Origin: Primulina eburnea
Lineage: Eukaryota; Streptophyta; Magnoliopsida; Lamiales; Gesneriaceae
Reading direction: 5' to 3'
Length of the DNA stretch: 64,000 bases
NCBI RefSeq assembly: GCF_022965805.1
Contig: NC_133103.1
Coordinates: 31,497,635-31,561,634, forward strand
This document shows positions 30,667 through 41,626 of this stretch, one piece after another. A program made the translations under genes and the position numbers. The number at the start of each line of letters is the position of its first letter. The stretch's first letter is position 1. Below the pieces are notes generated by a model, which was not told where the DNA came from, did not search any database, and saw only the letters and a list, made by a program, of their open reading frames with translations.

Positions 30667-31149
30667 TAAATTGTCAGTAATGATTAGATTTTTTTTATAA
30701 AAGACTACTCATTATTTTGAGTGTTCTTTTAATAAAATTTTATTATGAACTTATAAAAATATTGTTCATTAATATATTGAATTGACATAAAGAATTGAAA
30801 TTTTGATTTCAATAAATTGGATAGTTCATTTGTCGTTTTTCACAAATTAAATTTATTTAACCTTTAAATAAGTAAAATTCATTTACATTTTCATAAATAA
30901 ATAAAAATTTAAAATTGAACAGGTTATACATGTCCAATAATTATTTAAAAAAAATTAATAAAAAAATAAATCACAATTACAAAAGTCTACAAAAGTCTAC
31001 AAAAAAAGTCTATAAAAATCTATGAAATATGTTTTACAATTCTATGAGATTCTATAAAAGTCAATCAAAATCCATCAACTCCACAAAAGTCCACCTTTTA
31101 AAAAAAAATCATTAAAAATCATTAAAAATTTAGATTGAATACACCCTTA

Positions 31150-31766
31150 ATGTCTTTTTATTTGGAATCTGATGTTTCTCGCGTTGTTGGATCTGGGATT
31201 CTTGCTCTTTAAGTAAAGGTTTTTACTTTGTTGTGTGTTGGTGCTTAATTGTGTATGCGAGTGATTTTGATTTTGTCGCTTGTTAATGCATTTTTTAGTA
31301 AATTTTGGTGGGTTTATGGTTACCCTTTTTCGTTTATTTTGATGTTGTGTTGCTGCAATACGTGGTTTGACTGCCCGAAAATCTCTGTAATCTGTATCAA
31401 TTATTGAATGTGAAGTTTGTATTCTTACTTTTTGCGCCTAATGCACTACATTTTGAAGAATCTAATTTGTTGTCTTTATTTTCATATTTATCTGCTCGGT
31501 CGGATGTTTATGGTTATTTCATTGTGATTCACTATATACGATGTGTTCTTGAAGTTTTACTGACCATTTTCCTCTTTGTTAGACTTTTTTGCTTAATGCA
31601 CGCAGGATTTTGTTGGAAATTTTATGAGGCGGTTTGAAGAAATGACTTCGGATTACCTTTTGTTCATGTGCTTGAATTTATATATTCTATGTAATTTTGG
31701 TTGAATGGTTAGCTGGCTAAATTTGAATTTTGTATTTGCTTGAATCGGAGGAATAAAAGTCCTAAA
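31150..31766 (+). other. Upstream region of the membrane-protein gene
   Basis: T-rich sequence without a coding frame. It probably holds the 5' UTR and perhaps a leader intron of the gene that starts at 31767. The CTTTAAG|GTAAAG-like and other GT words allow an intron, but I cannot fix its borders. Confidence 0.35.
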
Positions 31767-32955
31767 ATGGATCTTACTTCTGTAAAAGAAAGAGACATTG
31801 TGATTGATATTGAGACCTGTGTAAATTCAAGCAAAGAAGTAGCGAGTCTTGAAATTTTGGATGATCAAGTTGGAAAGGTGGTATCTTTCACAGCATGTGG
31901 TATGCCGATGGTTCTAGATGAATTGGAGAATGGTGAAATTTCAGCGAGCCTTCCTGTAAATGTAGAAAAATGTCAGTGAGATTTCTTCAGATTTGGGCAA
32001 GAGTCCAAGGAAAGATAGTCGGAAGTCAACGAGTGTTAAAAAGCCTCCTAAACCTCCGCGTCCACCGAGATCTTCGATTGATGCAGCTGATCAGAAGCTT
32101 ATTAAAGAGATGGCGGAACTTGCCATGATAAAACGTGCTAGGATTGAACGAATGAAGGCGTTGAAGAAAATGAAATCGTCGAAAGCTTCATCATCAGCAT
32201 CTGCATCTGCTTCAACAAGTGGCAATTTGGTTGCTTTACTGTTCACCGTTTTGTTTTGTATAGCCATAATTTTTAAAGGTAACGTTTAGCTTGTTTCAAG
32301 CTATTCCTTTGCTTTACTGATTGCTGAATTTGATTCCTCAATTGCAATATACTTATGATTGGTATCACTTTCTTAGTCGGGGCTCATGCTGTGACTTGTT
32401 GAAAAGGGTATTATTTTTACAAATATCTTAAAACAATTGAAATTATATGCGTATTCTTCTTACAGCTATAGCTAACTAAAGACTAAATACGTTTATAACT
32501 TGATGCACGAGTGAGATGAAAAAGAACTAATCTTGCTAGATTTTACCAGCGCAATCGTGGCTATCAGAATACTTACCTGATTCTTTATTGTGTTTCATTA
32601 GGATGCCACCCTTCAGGAATGCACCCGAGGAATAACACCGCCATTCACGTCCATGGATATTCTGAATCAAGTAGTGAAATAACTGGAAATACTATCGTCA
32701 TTCAAGTTCAAAACCGGAAAAATTTATCCATGGGTAATGAACCCTTGATGAGCGCTGGATCTCCCTTGTATGTTATCTTTCTAATTTCTCTGTCTTAGTT
32801 ATTATATTAACGAATAACCAACTGCTGGTCTGCATGATTGAGCTTACATTTTCTTGGTTTTTTGCAGTTAAATGGAACTGGTGCCTGGTTTAGATTGCAA
32901 GGATGAGGAAAGAGAAATATCCGTTGAAACAAGTTTCTTGGGGAAAGATAAGTAA
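31767..32955 (+). pseudogene. Plant-specific single-pass membrane protein, with one frameshift
   Basis: Unnamed plant family. Exon 1 from ATG at 31767 reads MDLTSVKERDIVIDIETC and CGMPMVLDELENGEIS. Near 31970 the frame shifts by one base in an A5 run. It continues as SSDLGKSPRKDSRKSTSVKK, PPKPPRPPRSSIDAADQKL and AELAMIKRARIERMKALKKM, then a membrane segment LVALLFTVLFCIAIIF, to a donor at 32278/32279. Exon 2 is 32602-32767 (GMHPRNNTAIHVHGY...). Exon 3 starts at 32868 and meets TAA at 32869-32871. Just after that stop, in the same frame, comes MELVPGLDCKDEERE to TAA at 32953, which resembles the usual family C-terminus. The proline and lysine-rich cytosolic part followed by a C-terminal membrane anchor is the family layout as I remember it. 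Either the copy is decaying or the A5 run is a sequencing error. Confidence 0.7.
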
Positions 32956-33593
32956 ACAATTCACAGTTTCGCTGTTTAAAATTTCCTCTGAATCGAAAAC
33001 TACATAGATCTGTTATGCCTTGTTCAGTGATAGTAAATACTGAAGGGCTGAATAATTTATTGTCCAATCTCTACTGTGTTTTTTCCATTAGTATGCCGAA
33101 ATTGTATTTGAAATTGCAGAGAGAAGCTAGCTTTCCCTTTTCTTTCTTGATGCTCTTTTGTCCAAGTTTGCTCATTTTACGTTCTCATTTTCATTGAGAA
33201 TACATTTTGTTAGGCTGAGTGTGTCTTGTTGCTTATTAAGAAATGGTGTGTTTTGAATCGATAATATATTTGAGGGTGATCAGGTTCTTCTGTTTATTTT
33301 GATGCTGTTTAGTGGTTATTTAATGTGCCATAATGCAGTTCAATAAAGCTTGGTCTAACAACATGTTTGAAAACATAGAACAGTCAAAAGGTTTGGTGAA
33401 AATCCATATACTGAGTTAAATATTTAAAAAGTAGAATTCCAGAAACTGAATACGCTTTATTAGAGCATTTCTGGCTCTTTATTATAGGTAGTTAAGAACT
33501 CAGCATAGTTATACATACATTCTAAAAGGGTACATTCTGAAAGGGTTCACTATATGTCCGAAATACATAACCATCTTCGTCTAAGAAAACAAA
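32956..33593. other. Intergenic spacer between convergent genes
   Basis: Presumed 3' UTRs of the plus-strand membrane-protein gene and the minus-strand PCC13-62-like gene. No other coding region is supported. Confidence 0.45.
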
Positions 33594-34784
33594 CTATATG
33601 CAACTTAACTTCAAGTATGACTTAGCTGTCTCACCATCAGCTCCGTTGGGGTAGAATCCACCAGGCTCACTCTCCTTCCCACTTGCATACACAATCCTAA
33701 GTATTTCCTTGGGTGTTCGATCAAATGCCAACGAGTTTTCATCGCCTGCTAGCACATTACCTGCACTTTTCCCCTCTGGACCTTGGCTGGGGTGAACAAT
33801 AAGACCTTCATCTTTCAATCCTTGATTTCCAAGCTTATTCCTCAGGCTTGAAATCTTATCTGTAAATTCTGCCACTGTATAACCATAGGGTGCCACTGGT
33901 ACAGAGGCACGTTCATAGAGTAATGCCCGAAGGACCGCATCTTGGCCTGCTTCGACGCCTAAGAGTTTCGCCACAAGCTGGAATTTCGATAAATCAGTAA
34001 CCCAATATCAGTTGTTAACGAAGGTTATTATAAAACTTTGATTTTAAACGACGTAAAAGAGAAGACTGAGTATCACCTTTTTGGCGGTTGGGGATTGGAG
34101 TTTTGGATTAGCTCCGACATATCCTGTGAGGCCAACATAGGGGATAACATAGCTTGCAATCAGATAGTTGAGATCATTCTCATAGGGATCAAATGGAGGA
34201 TCCAACTCTTTCCCAAATGCATTATTCATCACGGTTGCAAACGATTTTGTGCTTAGGTCAAGTTGGGGTCGGGGAAATCCAGGAACTGTCTTTTTTATTG
34301 CCCTGCAATATGCATCAAACAAGATACAGCTTGTTACAAGAGTACTTTATTGCATAGGTCGGTTTCTGTAGATTCCAATATCCATACTAAGACCCAGAGT
34401 GGCTGCACGCTTGTGTGCCGTATATTGAAATATGAAATAAAGGATGACATAAATAATGGCGTGGAGCAAGGGAACGGGAACTGACCTCACGTGTCCAAAT
34501 TCTTGGTATGCAAACTGTCCTATGATGTCTCTTATCAATGGACTGAGTTTAGCAATCTGAGCACCGATAGGCGGTGGGCCTCCTGACGTAAGGTTAGGCT
34601 CAAGAACGTCCAAGCCATGCCCGAAAGCTCCCCAAGCGAAGAACTCAGCTTCCATGTATTCCAAATTCAAAGGGAACTCCAGATGATCGACATCCGATGT
34701 TGGCAGATCCTCGGGCAACACAGAGCCGCCTTGGAGGAGTAGGAGGAGGAGGAGGGAGGTGGAAATCGACATTGTTCTCGACAT
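33594..34784 (-). CDS. Desiccation-related protein, PCC13-62 family (ferritin-like fold)
   Basis: Three exons with GT/AG borders and matching phases: 34784-34486, 34302-34077 and 33977-33594. The product is about 303 residues, close to the family's usual length of about 310. Exon 1 begins with a signal peptide (STSLLLLLLLQGG), then DVDHLEFPLNLEYMEAEFFA and GGPPPIGAQIAKLSPLIRDI, ending QFAYQEFGHVR. Exon 2 reads AIKKTVPGFPRPQLDLSTKS and LNYLIASYVIPYVGLTGYVG. Exon 3 starts LVAKLLGVEAGQDAVLRALL and ends GGFYPNGADGETAKSYLKL. The fold is ferritin-like, but its biochemical role is unknown. Members such as PCC13-62 of Craterostigma rise strongly on drying and are secreted. No breaks were found. The promoter has a TATA box and an ABRE-type motif. 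Confidence 0.94.
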
Positions 34785-34867
34785 GATGTTAGATGGCTCA
34801 ACTTTTTGGTTTTTGTGATATGTTCTATCGACGGGTTTTCTTCATGCAAATTAAATTCTTGGGGTTG

Positions 34868-34878
34868 CTATTTATAAC
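34868..34878 (-). promoter_or_regulatory. TATA box of the PCC13-62-like gene
   Basis: The minus strand reads TTATAAATAGC, 84-94 bases upstream of the ATG at 34784. This suits a transcription start near 34845 and a 5' UTR of about 60 bases. Confidence 0.7.
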
Positions 34879-34942
34879 AAAAATAGGCGCCGCCTTAGTC
34901 GAGTAAAGGGTTAGTTGTTATATAGAAATGTTTTATTAAGTT

Positions 34943-34950
34943 GCCACGTA
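34943..34950 (-). promoter_or_regulatory. ABRE-type motif TACGTGGC upstream of the PCC13-62-like gene
   Basis: On the minus strand TACGTGGC matches the abscisic-acid response element consensus YACGTGGC. It lies about 65 bases upstream of the TATA box. A second ACGT core (AAGACGTGCC on the minus strand) is at 35031-35040. Both are in a good position for ABA or dehydration control. Confidence 0.55.
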
Positions 34951-35402
34951 GAGATTGGATTTTTGCTACTTTTCAAGAGCATTTAATTCTAGAGAAGGGA
35001 AAGGGAGCCACATTGTCATTGTTGAGATAAGGCACGTCTTTCTTGGCGTTTCCACACACAGCTCTAATGGAACACATAGTTACACGACTAATCTCTAACC
35101 TTAAAAAAAAATGCACTACCAAATTCGAGTTCGGCTCGATTAACCATTTACTTTCGAATTTGAGTTTGATTTTAATTTAGAAAGGTTACGGTTTGATTTA
35201 TGGAGGAGTTACTAAAATATGCATTTTCTAAATTATGGATAAAATATTTAGGATGTGTGGGTGTATTCTCGTTTGTTTGAATACTTTTGACTATTTATTT
35301 CTGAGGCCAAAATGCAGCTATCTGCCATCTTTTTGTGAAGGTTCACTCACCCTATATTCAAAATACATGACCACCATAGTGTGAAAAACAAAAGAAAATT
35401 AT

Positions 35403-35777
35403 ATGTATCCTCATTTCAAAGTAGGACTTGGCTATCTCACCATCAGCTCCATCGGGTAGAATCCACCAGGCCGAGCCTCCTCCCCACACAATCTTAAGTA
35501 TTTTACCCGGGTGTTCAATCGAATGCCACCGAACCTTGGTCGCCTGCTAGCACATTACCCTCGGTTTTCCTCTCCGAACCTTGCCCGGGCTTAACGATCA
35601 GACTTCATCTTTCACCCCTTGATTCCTCAGCTTATTCCTCAGCTTTGAGATCTTATATGTGAATTCTGCAACGGTATAACCATTGGGTACCACGGGTAAA
35701 GCGGGACGTTCGTAAAGTAGTGCCTGAAGAGCCGCGTCTTGGCCTGATGCGACCCCTAAGGGTCCCGCCACGAGCTG
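35403..35777 (-). pseudogene. Decayed tandem copy of the PCC13-62-like last exon
   Basis: The minus strand reads LVAGPLGVASGQDAALQALL, then YERPALPVVPNGYTVAEFTY and KISKLRNKLRNQGVKDEV, then a stop. Further matches to the exon end continue in shifted frames down to about 35403 (the Asp/Gly-rich and GGFYP regions). Flanking 3' sequence also resembles that of the intact gene (GGTTCACT...AATACATGACCA near 35340). Exons 1 and 2 are not present between 35800 and 37577. It is a truncated duplicate about 1.5 kb upstream of the intact gene. Confidence 0.85.
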
Positions 35778-35799
35778 GAATTTCAATAATTTAGTAACC

Positions 35800-36141
35800 A
35801 AAATATTAGCAAGATCTTGTACTAAACTTGATTATGTTATTGTAAATAAATTGAACTATATTATGAGTCTCTTAGGAAAATTATTTTTGTGCTCATTGAT
35901 GTTGCATTTATTATTCCCGAAGATATCAATCTTCTTTTAGTAGCAGTCAATTAGTCTATTGATTTATCCACTTTTTTTTCCTGGATTTTGTGTTTTTTCG
36001 CAAGTTTTTAGGAACCCCTATATAGTCACGGTATAAAGGAAATTATAAATGTTCACTTACGCCAACTTCGTCTCTTTATATTTTTTACGACATAAAAAAT
36101 GACAACAATTTTTATATATTTTTAATATATTATTATTTATT

Positions 36142-36200
<59 letters not shown>

Positions 36201-36369
36201 GTTATTATTGTTATTATTATTATTATTATTATTTGCGCGTTATAACTAGTATCCACTAAGAATTTGAAGTTAAGGACTTGAGGCCTATAATTCAAAACTG
36301 TACAAAACATAAAAATAAAAATAAAAATTCTTAGATTTGGGTACTGTGAAATGAGGATATTGGCAAAAA
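35800..36369. other. AT-rich spacer with (TAA)n microsatellite
   Basis: No coding frame. A long AAT/ATT trinucleotide tract lies at about 36143-36232; its first half is (AAT)n and its second half (ATT)n, forming a foldback. Confidence 0.7.
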
Positions 36370-36529
36370 CTTGTGTGAGACGGTCTCACGGGTCGTATTT
36401 TGTGAAACGGATCTTTATTTAGATAATCCATGAAAAAGTATTACTTTTAAGTGTATTACTTTTTATTGTGAATATGGGCATGGTTGATCCGTATCACGGA
36501 TTATGATTCGTGAGACGGTCTCACATAAG
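36370..36529. mobile_element. 160-bp MITE with palindromic termini
   Basis: The left end CTTGTGTGAGACGGTCTCAC and the right end, in reverse complement CTTATGTGAGACGGTCTCAC, are near-identical inverted repeats of about 21 bp. Each contains the 15-base palindrome GTGAGACGGTCTCAC. The body is AT-rich and non-coding. I recall this terminus as widespread in plant genomes, but I cannot assign a superfamily. Confidence 0.7.
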
Positions 36530-36608
36530 ACCTACTCGAGAATATTAGTGCAGTTGTAACAATCGTTATTTCATCCAAGTGAAACGTGTATAATATAATA
36601 TTGAAGCA

Positions 36609-36759
36609 ATTCTATATAAAGTACTTCTTTTATACAACACCTAGGCCTACACGTTGGGCTTGACCTTACTATAGATTAAAACGAAGATAAAATTATTCTA
36701 TATAAAGTAATTCTTTTATACAACACCTAGGCCTACACGTTGGGCTTGACCTTAGTATA
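36609..36759. repeat. Tandem duplication, period 86 bp
   Basis: A 65-bp core from ATTCTATATAAAGTA to TTGGGCTTGACCTTA is present at 36609-36673 and 36695-36759 with about two mismatches. A shared ATTAAAAC-AAGATAAAATT follows each copy. It is non-coding and recently duplicated. Confidence 0.88.
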
Positions 36760-37001
36760 ATTATTCTGATTAAAACAAGATAAAATTCACACAGACCAAA
36801 TATTCTAATATTGTTGATGCAAAGAAAAAATAAAGTAGACGGTTTAACCAGCCACATATTATGTATAATATATATTAGTATTTAAGTACATGAATTTAAA
36901 GATCTTAAAAGATTTGAGTTTCCTCCAGTTTCTGATTGTATACAATCTTTAAAGGATTGTATGTAAAGCATATTTTTGGAAAGAACACCACATTGCATAC
37001 A

Positions 37002-37063
<62 letters not shown>

Positions 37064-37577
37064 AATTTATATATATTTAGGCGGTTTAACCGGTCATATA
37101 ATATATAATATAATATATATAATAGTATTTAACATATAAATCAAACACACTTTGGAATCAAAATAAAAACTTCAATACGAATGTTTAAAGGATTAACAAT
37201 TTCTTTAAGAACATAAAGTTTGAAGGATAAGAACACTATGAATGTTAGTGGAGAGAGAGAGAAGAGAGAGAGAGAATAAAAAATTGAAATAAAACATGCA
37301 TTTTCTTGGAGAACTTGTCTTCCTTTTATAGATATTTTCAACGGTATTTTTGGAATCTTTGAATAACATTTGTCGTTGTCATGCTTGCATCATTTTGACA
37401 CCATTTTTAACACGAATTTTACAATCAATATACAAAATTTACAATTTACAATTCAATAATAAATATGTGTCTAAATTATGCATTCCTTCTTCAACGAGTA
37501 AATCTCAAGGTTAATATCTTTCTCTGAGGAGTGGAAGATTCTTCTGTCTTCTGGTTTTCTAAATCTTCCAAGAATCT
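36760..37577. other. AT-rich spacer with (TA)n and (GA)n tracts
   Basis: A (TA)n tract is at 37008-37060 and a GA-rich tract at 37251-37275. A hairpin of ATACAATCTTT/AAAGGATTGTAT is near 36939-36962. Two related GGTTTAACC(A/G)G(C/T)CA stretches are at 36840 and 37082. No coding frame is supported. Confidence 0.6.
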
Positions 37578-40326
37578 TGCAACGCCCAAAAACCAATCTG
37601 CGTAAACTACATACGTGCAAACGATTTAAATTTCTTACTTGATTTGCATAATTAATCTTAACTGCTTACTTGATGCATATTATATGATTAAAGCTATGAT
37701 TGTATGATTATATGACATGATTTCATGAAATTGAAGGATTTTATCCGAATATTTAATAATGGGAAAAGAGACCGGGGACGACGGAGATAAAAATAAATAT
37801 ATTCATTAAATATTTTCAAGACTTCTTGATATAATTAAAAATGATTAAATTTTTCTAAAAATAATAGAGTTCAAATTATTTTACTAGACTAGCTCGATTT
37901 TACCCGGGAAGCCAGTTTTGAGCAAAGATGGATTTTAAAAATATCAAATGCATTATATTTGAAAACTAAATTTATAAACTTTTATTTTTTAATTCAATAA
38001 TTGTTATTGGGCTCAATTTAACTAATTTGAGTGGGCTCAATTGCTCCTATACTTGAAAGCCCAAAACTTAAGCTCTTTAAACTGCAAATTAAATCTATAA
38101 AAAAATAAAAACCTAGGTCTTTTAAAACACAAACCAGCCGACACCAGCACACACAACACACACTAAACTTTCAGAAAATATCAAGGAGGACAAGCTAGGG
38201 TTCTTCGTCGTTTGTTTGTCTCTTTTCGTGTCCCCTCGCTGACGATCATATATTCGAGCGTTTTAAAACGTAAAGGTACGTTTTCTAAACCCATTGAATC
38301 ATCTTTCAAACCATAATGTTCATTTTTTTTTAATTATTTTAGCATGAAAAATATTTACGTTCAATGGTTTAATGATACGACGATTATTTTCAAAAGTTTT
38401 GACGTTTTTGTACTTGTTTCTTTAACGTTATGATTCCTAAGGACACACTGGCAATAGAAGGTGTTTAAGAGACGGGAAAAGATTCGTTAAGGATTGAAAC
38501 TAAGGCTTGAAGTCGAGGTTTTCTAGGAAGAAAGAACCTAGGGTTTTCCTCATGAGTTTCATGGCTTGGGTTTGGCTAGTTGGAGGAACCAGCGTGAGGC
38601 TCGGCCAGGGCTTAGGCAAGGATCGTGCTGGATGTGTTTCAGTGTAGGAGGAGTCCTAGCATGCCTAGTACTCACGTATGGTCGAAGGGGAGAGAGTCCA
38701 TGCGTGCAAGGACTTTCCCCATGCACGCTAGGTGTGACCATGGAAGGAAGGGCTTCTGGCTAGGGCAGGGTGGTTTAGGAATGGTCCAGTAGGGTCTAGG
38801 GAGGTTGATCTAGGATCAGGGCTCGGGCTGGTGCGGCTTGGTCCAAGGCTGCTTGACCAGAGTTAGTGGGAAACTGCGTGACTCTTGTTCCTTGTGCGCA
38901 GGTGCGTCGTGAGCGGGATGGGGGCGTGGTCCAGGGGTGTTTGGTTGGGTCCCTAGGAGGTCTGATCAGGTGATGGCTAGAGGTGTCTCGACCATGGTCC
39001 AAGAAAATTGAGAATTGGCTCGGTGGGTTAGCTTATGGTTCGAATTATGGCTAGGAAGATTAAAAGGGTCGAACCATGGTCCACGAGGGTCGATTAATGG
39101 TTCACGAGGGTATTTTAGGTATTAAAAGTCTATGTTTAGAATTTGGAAAGAAAATATTAGAGTCTGAATTAATTCGGGAATTAATCGTTTTGCGAATTAA
39201 TAATAAAAGAATTAAACCAAGATCCTCGAATCTACGTCAAATAAAAATATAAAATTTAATGTAAGAATAAATAATTATTTGGGATGGTTTAGAGTCAATA
39301 ACAGTAAGAAAAAGTCAAAATCAAGAAATTTTACGTCTAGGGGCAAAACAGTTATTTTACACTGGGTTAGTACGAAAATGGTTGACAACGTTCCGAAGGG
39401 TCATAACGCATGTTAAATGATATATTATGATGATTTTGATGAAAATATGATATTTTATGATTTATTGTAAAACTGTAAAATTTTGACTGGAAAAAAATGT
39501 TATTTTTGGAAAGTCATGTTACTTTATGAAATAAAAGAATAGCAAAAATATTTTGACGGATTTGAATTGACTGTGACAAAATGGATAGAGGATATGTGGG
39601 GGATATGTTTTACGTGGGAAAAGAGAACTTACAATTTTATGGGAATATCGTGAAGGAAAAGGCTCAGAGGGAGCCCGTTTACGAGACAAGGCCCCAGAGG
39701 GAGCTCGACGATCGTATTTTCTTATTTTTACTTTGGTGCCTAATGCCCGTTCCAATGCGCAATGGTGAGCTAAGACTAATCAGTCGACCAGAGGATAAAA
39801 AGCTAGTCAATTTCAAAGATCAAACTTCACCCAAAATGATAAATGATGCAAAGTTTTACGATTTCATGATTTTATGATATATGATTTATTTATGCTTAAA
39901 ATTATTTTAAATAAAAGTATGATTTTAATGCATGTGCATGTATATGTATTAAACTCACTAGATTTGAATGATGCAGGTGATGATGATACTGAGGGAGGCA
40001 TTGACGCTTGAGTGGATCGAGTACAGCAGTACACTTTCGAGGGACTTTATTTTCCGCATTAGCTTGTTAGTCAAAAGTTCTAAAGGATTTTTGTTATGGA
40101 TTTTATTAGAAATTCTATGCTTTATTTAGAAATTAGTTTTGATCATATCCAAGGTAGAAGTTGAATTTTTATAATTGACGATATTTAGGGATTTTATGTA
40201 CTTGAGATTTAAATTGTTAAATTATTTGAGTTATGGAAAATGTTAATTTATTTTAATTGTTGGTTTTCGAATTAATGGAGAGAAAAATTTAGTGGAAATT
40301 TAAAGTAAAAGGTGAGGGTTGTTTCA
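37578..40326 (+). repeat. 5' LTR of the plus-strand gypsy element
   Basis: Start TGCAACGCCC and end GTTGTTTCA are chosen from the TG...CA rule and the primer site at 40329. At about 2.75 kb it is long, as usual for Tekay/Del-type elements. A GC-richer patch at 38550-39000 with CATGCACGCTAGG-like words lies inside. The start coordinate is inferred; no second LTR is available to confirm it. Confidence 0.65.
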
Positions 40327-40328
40327 GT

Positions 40329-40340
40329 TGGTATCAGAGC
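40329..40340 (+). other. Primer binding site (initiator Met tRNA)
   Basis: TGGTATCAGAGC, a perfect match to the initiator-Met primer site, two bases after the LTR end. Confidence 0.9.
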
Positions 40341-40536
40341 CAAGGATCCCCAAAGGGTTTGTACTGCTACTCCGAGAAGCTCAAGAAGTCACGCCTCAAG
40401 TATCTGAGTTTTTACTGCTTTATATTTTATATGCTAAAATTCTTTAATGCTTACATGATCCATGATGTAGAGGTTAGGTTCATATTATTTTAGTTAAGTG
40501 CATGTTGGTCACGTGGTTGGGACAAATTGTATAGAA

Positions 40537-41626
40537 ATGCCTCCTAGACAAGTTATTAGCAGTGGTAGTGAGGGTAGACTCGTGGTGGAGATTCCACATC
40601 CTCGTCCTAATCAGGATGCTAGCGCTCGTGTACTAGCGGGCATGGCACAATTACTGGAGCAGCATGTTGGAAATTCTGCGAGGGGTTCGACCGGAGGTAG
40701 TCTATGAGCGTTTTAGGAGGATGAACCCCGAGGATATTCATGGAACTACTGATCCACTTGTTGCTAAGGGATGAATTCGATCTTTGGAGGTTATTTTTCT
40801 TTATATGGAGGACGCTGACTGAGTTCGTTGTATCATCTATCTGCTAAATGGCGATGCTTTCTTATGGTGGGAGGGAGCGGAGCGGGGAGTGAACTTGGCG
40901 ACATTGAATTGGGAGGACTTCAAGAGGGTGTTCTACGACAAATATTTCACATCTGATGTCCGTTCTAGGATTAAGAGAGAGTTTATGAGTCTCCGTCAGG
41001 GAGATCTGTCTGTTGCTGAGTTTGTGTAGAAGTTTGATAGGGGCTGTCATTTTGTGCCCTTGATTGCGAATGATGCGACGGAGAAATTAATACACTTCCT
41101 TGATGGATTGAGGCCCAAGATCTGTCGCGATGTGATGCAAATTGATCCTGGTGATTACACTACTGCCGTTGCCAAAGCTTTTAGAGCCGAGCAATCACTC
41201 AAGGATATTGATTGAGAGATGCAACATAAAAGGAATCGTGCTCAGCAAACTAATCAGCAATCGAGTCAGCGGAGTAAGAAACCATTCATGGGACCACCTA
41301 AGCGGCCGAGAAAGTCGAAACCACAAGGACAAACATTTAAAGAAAATTTCCCGAAGAAGCAACAGTGCAAGCAGTGCAATCGTTACCATTATGGCAAGTG
41401 TATGTGGGGCACCTACAAGTTCTTCAAGTGTGGAGAGATGGGGCACAAGGCTGGGGATTTCCCGAAGCTCAAGCAACCCATGACTGGAAGGGCATATGTG
41501 ATGCATGTTGAGCAAGCGGAGCCATACACTACGCTTATTACAAGACGAATATTGCTACCAGGAATAGCTACTTACGCTTTATTAAACTCCGAGATACACA
41601 TTCTTTCATATCTGAATCCTTCGTGA
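40537..41626 (+). pseudogene. Degraded gag with zinc knuckle and decayed protease start
   Basis: ATG at 40537 opens MPPRQVISSGSEGRLVVEIP and stops at 40705 after a frameshift. The gag core continues in broken frames: NGDAFLWWEGAERGV, then WEDFKRVFYDKYFTSDVRSR and DATEKLIHFLDGLRPKICRD, with in-frame stops near 40771, 41026 and 41215. A CCHC knuckle (FFKCGEMGHKAGDFPK) has lost its last Cys, which reads Phe. The protease active site, normally DSG in ALLDSGA, reads ALLNSEI. The protein cannot be functional. The retroelement gag identity is clear from the order and motifs. Confidence 0.82.

Larger units (their letters stand above)
29666..31146. mobile_element. PIF/Harbinger-type DNA transposon, degenerate, with transposase remnant
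   Basis: The left end reads GGGGGGTGTATTGGTTATAG after TTA (29663-29665). The right end is the reverse complement of GGGTGTATTCAATCTA followed by TTA (31147-31149). A TTA duplication and G-rich inverted ends are typical of PIF/Harbinger elements. The inverted similarity continues inward (ACTTTTAATGACTTTTA against ATTTTTAATGATTTTTA). A transposase C-terminal remnant is present at about 30500-30666. The subterminal regions have many AAAAGTCTA / TAGACTTTT words. At about 1.5 kb with no full transposase, it is a non-autonomous relic. Confidence 0.75.

Noticed and set aside
36936..37139. ORF with an Ile/Tyr run
   Set aside because: It is produced by the (TA)n microsatellite.
38559..39002. ORFs in the GC-richer part of the gypsy LTR
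   Set aside because: Low-complexity LTR sequence without motifs; both strands are open by composition.
40862..41050. Minus-strand ORF opposite degraded gypsy gag
   Set aside because: It is a shadow of the sense gag remnant.
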